Assembly: GCA_030690945.1 (NCBI GenBank)
Contig: JAUYFM010000007.1
Location: forward strand, 1 to 59,133
DNA length: 59,133 nucleotides
Source of the DNA: Smithellaceae bacterium
GTDB lineage: Bacteria > Desulfobacterota > Syntrophia > Syntrophales > Smithellaceae
Direction: 5' to 3'
Shown here: piece after piece, positions 26,400 through 33,947 of the stretch
Layout of the letters: the number at the start of each line of letters is the position of its first letter
Position numbering within the stretch: position 1 is the first letter of the stretch
Notes under the pieces: generated by a model
The model's input: the letters and a program-made list of their open reading frames with translations, nothing else
Database searches by the model: none
What the model was told of the DNA's origin: nothing
Position numbers and translations under genes: made by a program

Positions 26400-26894
26400 A
26401 TGGTCGGACCCATGCCTTTCAAACGCAAGCCGAGACTGCCGGACTTCGACTACCGAGGTTGTCACCGCTATTTCGTGACGATTTGCACGGATGGAAAACA
26501 GCTATTATTTGTCGATGACACGAAGGTGAAGAAAATCCTCGATGTTCTGGCTGATGAATCCCGGAAGCATGGTTTTGTCGTTTGGGGCTATTGTTTCATG
26601 CCGGAGCATTTACATCTTCTGTTGGAAGGTGAGGGACCAGATGCGGACATGAAAGCGTTCGTCAAGATTTTTAAACAGAAAACGGGGTATCAGCATCGTA
26701 AAGAAACAACGAGGATTACAGACAGATTGTGGCAGCCAAGTTATTACGACCGGGTTTTACGCGGAGATGAGGACCTTTATGGCGCATTGCGGTATATCCT
26801 CAACAATCCAGTAAGGAAAGGGTTGGTCAGCCATTTTGCGGATTACCGGTATCTGGGATCATTTGCCGTGGATGTCCGTGACATCGCGTTTTGA
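26400..26894 (+). mobile_element. REP-associated tyrosine transposase (RAYT, Y1/HUH)
   Basis: This encodes 164 residues (153-160 if an internal ATG at 26412 is used). It carries the HUH motif as His70-Leu-His72 in MPEHLHLLLEG and the Tyr nucleophile in WQPSYYDRVLR (Tyr115/Tyr116), followed by ALRYILNNPVRKGLV, all typical of RAYT/IS200-like enzymes. They nick single-stranded DNA at REP sequences. GTAG-type REP hairpins lie on both sides in inverted orientation, so this is an autonomous RAYT-REP unit. It sits between two remnants of the same coding 3' end, which marks the insertion or rearrangement site. Confidence 0.9.
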
Positions 26895-27005
26895 AGGTAA
26901 TGCATATAATGTAGTGCGTAGCTCGTGTGACCTTTAGACACAATGGTTCTTAGATGTGCTGTTGTATCCGGATATTAATATTTGCTGAAGAGACAGGGGC
27001 GGATG

Positions 27006-27028
27006 GCGGGTTTAAAAACCCGCACTAC
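27006..27028 (-). repeat. GTAG-type REP hairpin, right of RAYT (inverted)
   Basis: On the minus strand the sequence reads GTAG, one base, then GCGGGTTT-TT-AAACCCGC, the same head and stem layout as the REP at 26360-26382 but with a different stem interior. A degenerate third copy of the head (GTAGTGCG then TCGTGTGACCTT) occurs near 26912 and resembles the start of the larger repeats at 28496 and 36045. Confidence 0.65.
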
Positions 27029-27034
27029 GTTAAA

Positions 27035-27073
27035 ATGACGGGAATGGATTTTCCGCTGGTGATTGCCAAGTAG
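27035..27073 (+). pseudogene. Second remnant of the caspase-like 3' end
   Basis: The last codons read MTGMDFPLVIAK-stop. The final 30 bases match 26323-26352 at 27 of 30 positions, and all three differences are at third codon positions without changing the amino acid. This pattern means both copies were once under protein-level selection as ends of paralogous genes, not a simple target duplication. It lies 20 bases before the DUF4384 gene. Confidence 0.5.
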
Positions 27074-27093
27074 ACAACAAATGGAGGTTTTAT

Positions 27094-27969
27094 ATGCGCA
27101 AGATTTTGTTTTTTATTGCTTTGTGTATCTTTATGGCCGCGCCGCTTTACGCCGCACAATCCACGATTAAGATAGCGGAAGGCTCCGCCTGCATGGGGGA
27201 TGACAAATCGCGCAAGCAAACCGAAACCGCGGCGATGGCCGACGCCAAGAGAAACGCCGTCGAATCGGTTAAGACCTATGTGTCGTCCGCAACCGAAGTG
27301 AAAGACTTTGAGGTTCAGAAAGATCTTGTGTCCGCTTATGCCAACGCCACCGTCGAAGTGATCGGGACACTCGAAAAAAGTTGGTACAAAGATACGGCGC
27401 TGGGCGACTGCTATAAGGTCAAACTGAATACGGAAGTTATTCCGGATGAAAAGGCCATGAAGAAAGCCCAGGAGAAAGCCCAGGAGAAAGCCCAGGATAC
27501 CGTGCTGGATGATCCGTCTTTTCCGCTTAGCGTAAAAGTCTGGACGGATAAGGCAACCTATCGCGATGGCGAGAAAATTAAAATTTATCTCAAGGGCAAT
27601 AAACCTTTCTTTGCCCGGGTGATTTATCGCGACACGGCAAAAAATAATCTTCAGTTGCTGCCCAATCCCTATCGCCAGGACAATTACTTTCAGGGCGGCG
27701 TGATTTATGAAATCCCGTCTGGAAATGATAAATTTGAACTGGAAGTGAACCCGCCCTTCGGTGATGAAAGCATTATCGTCTATGCCAGCGTCTCGGAGCT
27801 GGGCGATTTGAATCTGAAAGAAGAAGGCAGTGTCTATGCCGTAAAAACCAAAACGAAAGATATTGGCATCAAGACCAGAAGCATTAAAGTTAAGGCGGTT
27901 TCCACGGGAGGAGCCGAACAACCGGCAGAATTCTCCGAGGGCGCCGTGGTGGTTAAGACAAAAAGATAG
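27094..27969 (+). CDS. Exported DUF4384 protein
   Basis: A 291-residue protein with a signal peptide ending LYA-AQS. The N-terminal part (GSACMGDDKSRKQTETAAMA) is like the FlgT-N/LPP20-type domain. A KAQEKAQEKAQD linker follows at about residue 127, then DUF4384 at about 148-230: VWTDKATYRDGEKIKIYLKG, PFFARVIYRD, LLPNPY. DUF4384 is often encoded beside or fused to caspase-like proteins in bacteria. The remnants of a C14 C-terminus directly upstream fit that association and suggest its partner was lost here. GGAGG precedes the start. Confidence 0.82.
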   Translation: MRKILFFIALCIFMAAPLYAAQSTIKIAEGSACMGDDKSRKQTETAAMADAKRNAVESVKTYVSSATEVKDFEVQKDLVSAYANATVEVIGTLEKSWYKDTALGDCYKVKLNTEVIPDEKAMKKAQEKAQEKAQDTVLDDPSFPLSVKVWTDKATYRDGEKIKIYLKGNKPFFARVIYRDTAKNNLQLLPNPYRQDNYFQGGVIYEIPSGNDKFELEVNPPFGDESIIVYASVSELGDLNLKEEGSVYAVKTKTKDIGIKTRSIKVKAVSTGGAEQPAEFSEGAVVVKTKR

Positions 27970-28052
27970 CAGGTTACAATCATCAACAAGAGCAATATGA
28001 ACAGGGGACAAGGCCTACCGTCAGGGAAACTGCCTTCCTTTTCATGGTCCGT

Positions 28053-28379
28053 CTATGTCCCGGACCCGTCATCCGGCCCCTTGAGTTTGTATTCACTGCA
28101 CAGGTAATACCGTCCTCCTTCCAGCATCCGGACGATGTCTTGTTTCAAGAGTTCTTCAATCGCCCGGGGGCGGTAATCCCGTAAACCGACATTCAGCATC
28201 CGGACTTTGGTGTAAGGCAGCTCCACCGCCGAAGCGGGATCGAACGCCTTTTTCAGTTTCAGATCGCGGATGATAAAATCGGCGGCCTTTTTCATCTTCC
28301 AGCCGGTGATGCGCAGGGCAAAAAATAAGGCCCCGATCACAATAAAAATCATCAAAATGATTTTAAGGGTTTCGGGCAT
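28053..28379 (-). CDS. Small membrane-anchored protein of unknown function
   Basis: This encodes 108 residues from an ATG with AGGAG upstream; a longer frame to 28439 lacks a ribosome site. One N-terminal transmembrane helix (IILMIFIVIGALFFALRI) is followed by a basic soluble part with VELPYTKVRMLNVGLRDYRPRAIEELL, which looks like a short winged-helix-type segment. No family is recognised. It is convergent with the DUF4384 gene and downstream of a palindromic repeat. Confidence 0.65.
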   Translation of the reverse strand: MPETLKIILMIFIVIGALFFALRITGWKMKKAADFIIRDLKLKKAFDPASAVELPYTKVRMLNVGLRDYRPRAIEELLKQDIVRMLEGGRYYLCSEYKLKGPDDGSGT

Positions 28380-28495
28380 GGCTTTAATCTCCTGTGTCGC
28401 TCGTGAAGCGTGTTTGATTTCGTGCTTGTATATCACCAAGGGAAATGAGGGGTCAAGGAAATGATGATGACTGACCCATCATCAAACATTAAACA

Positions 28496-28584
28496 GTAGT
28501 ACGGGTCGCTTGTGACCTTCAGGTTATTAGACCCGTTGAACAGGCGAACCTAATAACCTGAAGGTCACTCGAGGTTCGGACTAC
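28496..28584. repeat. GTAG-CTAC palindromic repeat, intact copy
   Basis: An 89-bp element begins GTAG and ends CTAC. Inside is a perfect 19-bp inverted repeat: GTGACCTTCAGGTTATTAG (28512-28530) pairs with 28550-28568. The flanks (ATCAAACATTAAACA before, ATTGCCTCGTTAT after) are shared with a second copy at 36045-36115. It lies between two minus-strand genes and is probably a non-autonomous REP/MITE-type element. The RAYT at 26400 is a possible driver because of the shared GTAG head. Confidence 0.7.
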
Positions 28585-28624
28585 ATTGCCTCGTTATCAT
28601 TTGATAGCGAAATGGTATCAGTCT

Positions 28625-30067
28625 TCAGACTAGCCCGTACTTTTTTATTTTTTTATACAGATGGGTGCGGTGAATCCCCAGGATGCGGGCTGCCCGGGCT
28701 TTATTGTGGCCGGCTTCCTCTATGGCCTGGCGGATGGCCCGGGCCTCGGCGTGGGCATGGATCTCCCGCATGGGCGAGTTCTTTTCGGTGGGCAACATCT
28801 CCAATCGTGGTTTCAGGTAGAAAGGCAAGTCTCTGTCCCGAATGCAATTGCCTTCCAGCGAGGATAGTGTCCATTCCAGCGTATTAGACAGTTCTCTGAT
28901 GTTTCCGGGCCAGCCATGTTCCATGAGGATTTTGTGGGCGCTGCTGTCGAGGCGGATGTCGAAAAGAGCGGCTTCCTCCGATAATTTCTGTAAAAGGTGC
29001 ATAAAAACAGGAATAATATCTTCCCGACGTTCCCTCAAGGGGGGAATCGTAACGGGAAAAACATTTAGCCGGTAAAAGAGGTCTTTGCGGAAGCGTCCGT
29101 CCCGGACCATGGCGTCCAGATCCTGATTGGTGGCGGCGATCAGGCGGAAATTCGAACGAATCACCTGCGTGCCGCCTACGCGCTCGAATTCCTTTTCTTC
29201 AAGAACGCGCAGGAGCTTCGGTTGCATGGAGATGGGCAGTTCTCCGATTTCGTCGAGGAAGATGGTCCCCTGGTGGGCCAGTTCAAATTTGCCGGGCTTT
29301 CCTTCCAATTTTGCGCCGGTGAAGGCGCCCTTCTCATAACCGAACAGTTCCGATTCGAAAAGGTCTTTGGGGATGGTGGCGCAATTGATGCGCACGAAGG
29401 GATAAATCTTACGCGGGCCGGCCTGGTGAATGGCCTGCGCGAACAATTCCTTTCCCGTGCCGCTTTCACCGGAGATCAACACGGGGAAATGACTCGCGGC
29501 GGCCTTCAGAGCCTGTGCTTTCAGGGAGGCGATGCTGTCACTCACGCCGACAATGCTATCCAGTGTATAGCGCGTAGAGCGCAAGGCCAGCAGTTCGGCC
29601 TCATAAAGCTTTACCTTGGATTCGAGCAGGGAGAGTTCCTTGGCCAGCTTGCTCACGTCGCGAACATCCTTGAAGAGGACTTGGCCGAAGACGGCGATTA
29701 CCTTGCCGTCTTTTTTGATGGGGATGCGGTGCACCACCATGTTTTGGCCTTTGATGCGCTGGCTGTCGCTGAAATCAGGTTTGCCCGATTTGGCGACGAT
29801 ATGCATGCGACTGTTTTCTATCACTTCAGTGCAATGCTTGCCGATTTGGGCCTGAGGATCCAAATTCAGAAAAAGCCCGTAAGGTTTGTTGAAATGCGTG
29901 ACGTAGCCCTTGCTGTCGGTAACGAGGCCGCCGTAATGAATACTTTCAAAAATCAACTCATACATTTCCAACCGTTGCCGCAGTTTATCGACTTCCCGGA
30001 TATCGATGGTTGAAAGATTATCTTTTGGCGGATGTGTTTTCAATGACGGATGATCATTCTTTTTCAT
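28625..30067 (-). CDS. PAS-domain sigma-54-dependent activator
   Basis: This encodes 480 residues. An N-terminal PAS domain (about 30-145) senses a signal, followed by a coiled segment, an AAA+ domain (about 165-400) with Walker A GESGTGKE, the sigma-54 contact GAFTGA and Walker B TIFLDEIGELP, and a Fis-type helix-turn-helix at the end (KARAARILGIHRTHLYKKIK). It is divergent from the CoA-transferase/TRAP genes with a -24/-12 promoter between them, so it is their likely activator. The effector could be an organic acid or a redox state; the sequence does not say. Confidence 0.95.
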   Translation of the reverse strand: MKKNDHPSLKTHPPKDNLSTIDIREVDKLRQRLEMYELIFESIHYGGLVTDSKGYVTHFNKPYGLFLNLDPQAQIGKHCTEVIENSRMHIVAKSGKPDFSDSQRIKGQNMVVHRIPIKKDGKVIAVFGQVLFKDVRDVSKLAKELSLLESKVKLYEAELLALRSTRYTLDSIVGVSDSIASLKAQALKAAASHFPVLISGESGTGKELFAQAIHQAGPRKIYPFVRINCATIPKDLFESELFGYEKGAFTGAKLEGKPGKFELAHQGTIFLDEIGELPISMQPKLLRVLEEKEFERVGGTQVIRSNFRLIAATNQDLDAMVRDGRFRKDLFYRLNVFPVTIPPLRERREDIIPVFMHLLQKLSEEAALFDIRLDSSAHKILMEHGWPGNIRELSNTLEWTLSSLEGNCIRDRDLPFYLKPRLEMLPTEKNSPMREIHAHAEARAIRQAIEEAGHNKARAARILGIHRTHLYKKIKKYGLV

Positions 30068-30197
30068 GCTTTGACCGTATCCTCATAGATACATGTATAA
30101 TTTTTGATACGAAATTTGATTCACATATATAGGATTGCGCATCGTTTGTCTAGAAAAAACATCCGGGCTTTAATATTTGCAATTATTTGATATTACA

Positions 30198-30213
30198 AAG
30201 TAATTAATTACTT
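30198..30213. promoter_or_regulatory. 16-bp palindrome, candidate activator site
   Basis: AAGTAATTAATTACTT is a perfect palindrome centred 38 bases upstream of the -24 element. Sigma-54 activators bind paired sites at roughly such or greater distances, so this is a candidate enhancer for the divergent regulator. A second smaller palindrome, ATACATGTAT, lies at 30089-30098 near the regulator's own start. AT-rich chance palindromes are possible. Confidence 0.45.
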
Positions 30214-30242
30214 ATATTTAAAATTTTTTTAATAGCGGCAGA

Positions 30243-30257
30243 TGGTCTCGTTTTTGC
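30243..30257 (+). promoter_or_regulatory. Sigma-54 (-24/-12) promoter
   Basis: TGGTCTCGTTTTTGC has GG and GC separated by exactly ten bases, the invariant spacing of sigma-54 promoters (consensus TGGCAC-N5-TTGC). It lies about 145 bases before the CoA-transferase start and would begin transcription near 30269. The sigma-54 activator gene directly opposite supports it. Confidence 0.72.
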
Positions 30258-30403
30258 TTTACAAATTGAATTCTGCATGGCCGAACCATCAGGACATGTT
30301 TTTCAACCGTTGTTTATAGTACTGTGGACGCAGAAATAAAAACCAAACAGAGTTATTTTATTGCCAGGCTGCCGTTTTGGCAATCTGAGAAAAGAGAGCC
30401 ACT

Positions 30404-32044
30404 ATGAATCAAGAATTACCCAAGGGTGTTTACCCCGTGCTGTCGCAACTCTCCGCCCAACGCGTGAAGAAGGGCAAAGTGGTTTCAACCGAGGAGGCCG
30501 TTCGCATGATCCGCGACGGAGATACCATTGCTACTGAAGGATTTTGCGGGGCCTGCTTTGCCGAAGAGATTGCGATTGGTCTGGAAAAGCATTTTCTGGC
30601 GACAGGCACACCGCGAAATCTGACCCTTGTTTACGCCGCCGGTCAGGGAGACGGTAAAGACAGAGGCTTGAACCATCTCGGGCACGAAGGTCTTATCGGG
30701 ACTGTTATCGGTGGCCATATCGGTCTGGCGCCGAAACTGCAGAGATTAGTCCGGGAAAATCTGATTTTTGGATACAACATGCCCCAGGGGGTGATTGCCC
30801 ATCTATTCCGTGATATTGCAGCCCACAAGCCGGGCACCATCACACAAGTAGGGATGGGAACATTCATTGATCCCCGGATTGACGGGGGCAAACTTAATGA
30901 AAAAACATTCAAAGAGGGCAGGAATCTCATTGACCTGATCCAGATCAACGGCGAGGAATACCTTCTCTATAAATCCTTCCCGATTAATGTCGCTATTATC
31001 AGGGGGACAACGGCGGACACGGACGGCAATATCACGATGGAGAAGGAGCCCCTGACTCTGGAGTCCTTGGCTATGGCCATGGCGGCAAAGAATTCCGGCG
31101 GCCTCGTCATTGCCCAGGTGGAACGGATAGCGGACCGGGGGACACTCAACAGCCGTGAGGTGAAGATTCCGGGGATCCTGGTGGATTATATCGTTGTGGC
31201 GCCGCCTGAGAATCACTGGCAGACGTTTGCCGAATACTACAACCCCTCTTTCAGCGGAGAAATCAAAATTCCCATGCAGTCTATTCCGCCTATGGAACTG
31301 GGCCCCAGAAAAATCATCGCCCGCCGGGCAGCTTTCGAGCTCACGCCGAACAGTATCGTCAATCTTGGTATCGGCATGCCCGAAGGCGTGGCGAGTGTGG
31401 CTAATGAAGAAAAAGTCATTGATTATCTGACCCTGACGACGGAGCCCGGCACCATCGGCGGCATGCCCAACGGAGGGCTGAACTTCGGGACGTCGACCAA
31501 CATGGCCTGCCTGATCGATCAACCCTACCAGTTCGATTTTTATGACGGCGGCGGATTGGATACAGCCTTTCTCGGTGCAGCGGAAGCGGATGAGGAGGGC
31601 AATGTCAATGTCAGCAAGTTCGGCCCGAGGTTTGTCGGTCCCGGCGGATTCATCAACATCAGCCAGAAAGCAAAGAAGGTGGTTTTCGTGGGAACCTTCA
31701 CGGCCGGAGGTCTCCAGGTGTCCATAGTTGAGGGAAAACTCCGTATCGATCAGGAGGGAAAAGAAAAAAAGTTCATCAAGCAGGTTGAACAGAAAACCTT
31801 CAGCGGCCGTTTTGCGGCACAGAATAAAAAACCAGTTCTCTTTGTAACTGAGCGATGTGTCTTCAATCTGACGGAAGAGGGAATGGAATTGATCGAGATA
31901 GCCCCGGGGATTGACCTGCAAAAGGATATCCTCGATCAGATGGGCTTCCGGCCTATTATCAAGGGAACACCGAAACTAATGGATGCCCGGATCTTCAGTG
32001 TCGGGTCCATGGATCTGAAGGAGGAACTGTTAAGAAATTCTTAG
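30404..32044 (+). CDS. Acyl-CoA:acetate/3-ketoacid CoA-transferase
   Basis: This encodes 546 residues with alpha- and beta-type halves fused, the length of propionate/acetate CoA-transferases (YdiF/Pct type). The first half has RMIRDGDTIATEGFCGACFAEE; the second has PNSIVNLGIGMPEGVA and TEPGTIGGMPNGG, where the Glu is the expected CoA-thioester nucleophile. It swaps CoA between a carboxylate and an acyl-CoA, activating a fermentation or uptake substrate without ATP. AGAGAG lies before the start, and the TRAP transporter follows after 176 bases, so an imported acid is a natural substrate. Confidence 0.92.
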   Translation: MNQELPKGVYPVLSQLSAQRVKKGKVVSTEEAVRMIRDGDTIATEGFCGACFAEEIAIGLEKHFLATGTPRNLTLVYAAGQGDGKDRGLNHLGHEGLIGTVIGGHIGLAPKLQRLVRENLIFGYNMPQGVIAHLFRDIAAHKPGTITQVGMGTFIDPRIDGGKLNEKTFKEGRNLIDLIQINGEEYLLYKSFPINVAIIRGTTADTDGNITMEKEPLTLESLAMAMAAKNSGGLVIAQVERIADRGTLNSREVKIPGILVDYIVVAPPENHWQTFAEYYNPSFSGEIKIPMQSIPPMELGPRKIIARRAAFELTPNSIVNLGIGMPEGVASVANEEKVIDYLTLTTEPGTIGGMPNGGLNFGTSTNMACLIDQPYQFDFYDGGGLDTAFLGAAEADEEGNVNVSKFGPRFVGPGGFINISQKAKKVVFVGTFTAGGLQVSIVEGKLRIDQEGKEKKFIKQVEQKTFSGRFAAQNKKPVLFVTERCVFNLTEEGMELIEIAPGIDLQKDILDQMGFRPIIKGTPKLMDARIFSVGSMDLKEELLRNS

Positions 32045-32220
32045 AAAAATAATTGATTTACAATGCGGAGGAAATTGGATAAGTAAGCGAAAACAGAAGG
32101 CCGAAGCACTATGTCGGAAGGATTTTAAACGGATGACGATATTTTCAAGGTTGATTTTTGGAAAAATTGTCGCATAACCAGTAACCCGAATAACTTAAAG
32201 AAAGAAAGAGGAGGGGAAAA

Positions 32221-33291
32221 ATGAAAAAAAGAAAAGTAATTTTTATTTTTGTCATGATGATGGTGTGTTCTTTTGTGTTGGCAGGGTTTAGCTACGCTGC
32301 CGAGCTGCCCAAAGTAAGATGGACCATGCAGACCACCTGGGCTAAAGGCTGGTTGATTCATGAAATGGCCGAAGATTTTGCCAAACGCGTAAGTGACATG
32401 AGCGGCGGCAATTTTGTGATCAAAGTCCTTCCCGCCGGCGCTGTTGTCGGAGCCATGGAGAATATGGATGCGACGTCCAAAGGCACGCTTGACGCCTGGC
32501 ACAGCTGGACCGGTTATTGGCAGGGCAAGCATCCGTCGGCGAATTTCTTTGCTTCCATTCCCATGCATCTGGAACCGACCATGTACGTCATGTGGATGTA
32601 TTACGGCGGCGGCAAGGAACTGATGCAGGAAATGTATGATGAAATGAAAATGAACGTCGTTGTTATTCCCGGCGGCTTGACGCATCCGGAAATCCTGGCC
32701 ATGTCCAACAAGCCTCTGAAAAATATCAAAGATTTTAAAGGCCTGAAATACAGAACTCCGGGCTGGTGGGCGGAAATTCTTAAGGCCAATGGCGTCGCCG
32801 TTACCATGCTGCCCGGCACGGAACTGTATCCCGCTCTGCAGAAAGGCATTATTGACGCCACAGAGTTTTCCTCGCCGATCGTGAATTGGCAGCAGGGGTT
32901 CCATGAAGTGACCAAATATGTCGCCGGCCCCGGCATGCATCAGCCGGCCTGCTACTTTGAGCTGGGTTTCAATAAAGACAAGTATAATGCGCTGCCCCCC
33001 GAATACAAAGCCATGATTCAGAATGCCGCAATGGCCATGACGATTCAGAAATGGTCCGAGGATGTCGTCAAGGGTATCGATGTGCTGGATAAATATAAAA
33101 AGATGGGCAAAACGTTGACCCGCGTTGACGACGCCTCCCAGAGAGAGTTCCGCAAGCAGGCCTGGACTTTTATTGATAGTGAAGTGCAGAGGATCAACAG
33201 ACCCCATACCACCAAAACATGGGCTTCCGCACAAAAATTCTGGACCCAATTTTCCGACTATGAGTATTTCATGGTGCCTGTTCGCAAGTAA
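32221..33291 (+). CDS. TRAP transporter solute-binding protein (DctP family)
   Basis: A 356-residue protein with AGGAGGGG before the ATG and a signal peptide ending SYA-AEL. The mature part is a DctP-type binding protein: RWTMQTTWAKGW, LDAWHSWTGYW, and the LKGLKYRTPG-like segment (FKGLKYRTPG) whose Arg in this family binds the carboxylate of the ligand. GIIDATEFSSP follows. It probably binds a carboxylic or keto acid in the periplasm and passes it to the Q/M membrane pair encoded next. Members close to this type are often mannitol/chloroaromatic-like, so the ligand is open. Confidence 0.92.
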   Translation: MKKRKVIFIFVMMMVCSFVLAGFSYAAELPKVRWTMQTTWAKGWLIHEMAEDFAKRVSDMSGGNFVIKVLPAGAVVGAMENMDATSKGTLDAWHSWTGYWQGKHPSANFFASIPMHLEPTMYVMWMYYGGGKELMQEMYDEMKMNVVVIPGGLTHPEILAMSNKPLKNIKDFKGLKYRTPGWWAEILKANGVAVTMLPGTELYPALQKGIIDATEFSSPIVNWQQGFHEVTKYVAGPGMHQPACYFELGFNKDKYNALPPEYKAMIQNAAMAMTIQKWSEDVVKGIDVLDKYKKMGKTLTRVDDASQREFRKQAWTFIDSEVQRINRPHTTKTWASAQKFWTQFSDYEYFMVPVRK

Positions 33292-33332
33292 GTTTATTTT
33301 CTTTACCTGATGCTGTTTTTCTGCTGCGCTGT

Positions 33333-33360
33333 CCGGCCTGAGCCTTTTGCTCAGCGCCGG
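33333..33360 (+). promoter_or_regulatory. Hairpin between dctP and dctQ
   Basis: CCGGC-CTGAGC pairs with GCTCAG-C-GCCGG around a five-base loop with one bulge. No T-run follows. It sits in the 137-base gap after the binding-protein gene, the usual place of an mRNA-stabilising or partial-termination hairpin that gives more binding protein than permease. Confidence 0.55.
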
Positions 33361-33428
33361 GCCCGCGGCTGAACCAGGCCAAAGTCCTTATTCTAAGGAA
33401 CGAGAAATTTGTTTGAGGAGTGTTGTTT

Positions 33429-33947
33429 ATGAAAACCGTTATTGCTATTATGAAGGTTATCAATATCGTCAATGCGAAAATAGCCAGGATTGTTTCTTAT
33501 TGCATGCCTTTGTTTATTCTTTCGCTGGTCTATGAAGTCTTTGCGCGTTATGTCTTCGGCGCGCCGACGACCTGGAGCTTTGATGCGACGTATTTTCTCT
33601 GCAGTCTGGCCATGATGCTGACGATGGCTTATACCTGGCAGATGAACGGCCATGTCGGCGTGGATATTTTTCTGAAAAAGATGCCGGTTAAAGTGCAGGC
33701 TGCCTGGTTGAGCGTTTGTTTGATTCTCCTGTTCTTTGTGAGCTGGCTGATGATTATCGGGGTCATGTTTTCTGATGTTGTTAATGCCTGGAGGATCTTG
33801 GAACATTCCACCATCGGTTTTTTGCCCCCCATCTATCCTTTTAAAACATGGATCCTGATCGGCACCATTATGCTGACGTTTCAGGGTTTCAATGTTTTAG
33901 TCAAGGAACTGTACCTGCTGATTAACGGGAAGGAGCTGATCGTATGA
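33429..33947 (+). CDS. TRAP transporter small permease (DctQ family)
   Basis: This encodes 172 residues. GAGGAG ends eight bases before the ATG at 33429; the GTG at 33420 is less likely. Four transmembrane helices are seen, with the family's RYVFGAPTTWSFDATYFL and TWQMNGHVGVDIF segments between helices 2 and 3. It pairs with the large permease encoded next, which overlaps it by four bases. Together they drive sodium- or proton-coupled uptake of the ligand bound by the DctP protein. Confidence 0.92.
   Translation: MKTVIAIMKVINIVNAKIARIVSYCMPLFILSLVYEVFARYVFGAPTTWSFDATYFLCSLAMMLTMAYTWQMNGHVGVDIFLKKMPVKVQAAWLSVCLILLFFVSWLMIIGVMFSDVVNAWRILEHSTIGFLPPIYPFKTWILIGTIMLTFQGFNVLVKELYLLINGKELIV

Noticed and set aside
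27463-27498. Short tandem repeat of a 12-base unit (KAQE) in the DUF4384 gene, considered as CRISPR-like or phase-variable
   Set aside because: It keeps the frame, has no spacers, and is a simple charged linker.
27025-28011. A 328-codon minus-strand frame opposite the DUF4384 gene
   Set aside because: The plus-strand product has a signal peptide, a ribosome site and DUF4384 similarity; the antisense product has none of these.
30803-31921. A 372-codon minus-strand frame opposite the CoA-transferase
   Set aside because: Antisense to a fully conserved enzyme; no ribosome site or domain.
32125-33249. A 374-codon minus-strand frame opposite dctP
   Set aside because: Shadow of a clear TRAP binding protein; the His-rich translation shows no family.
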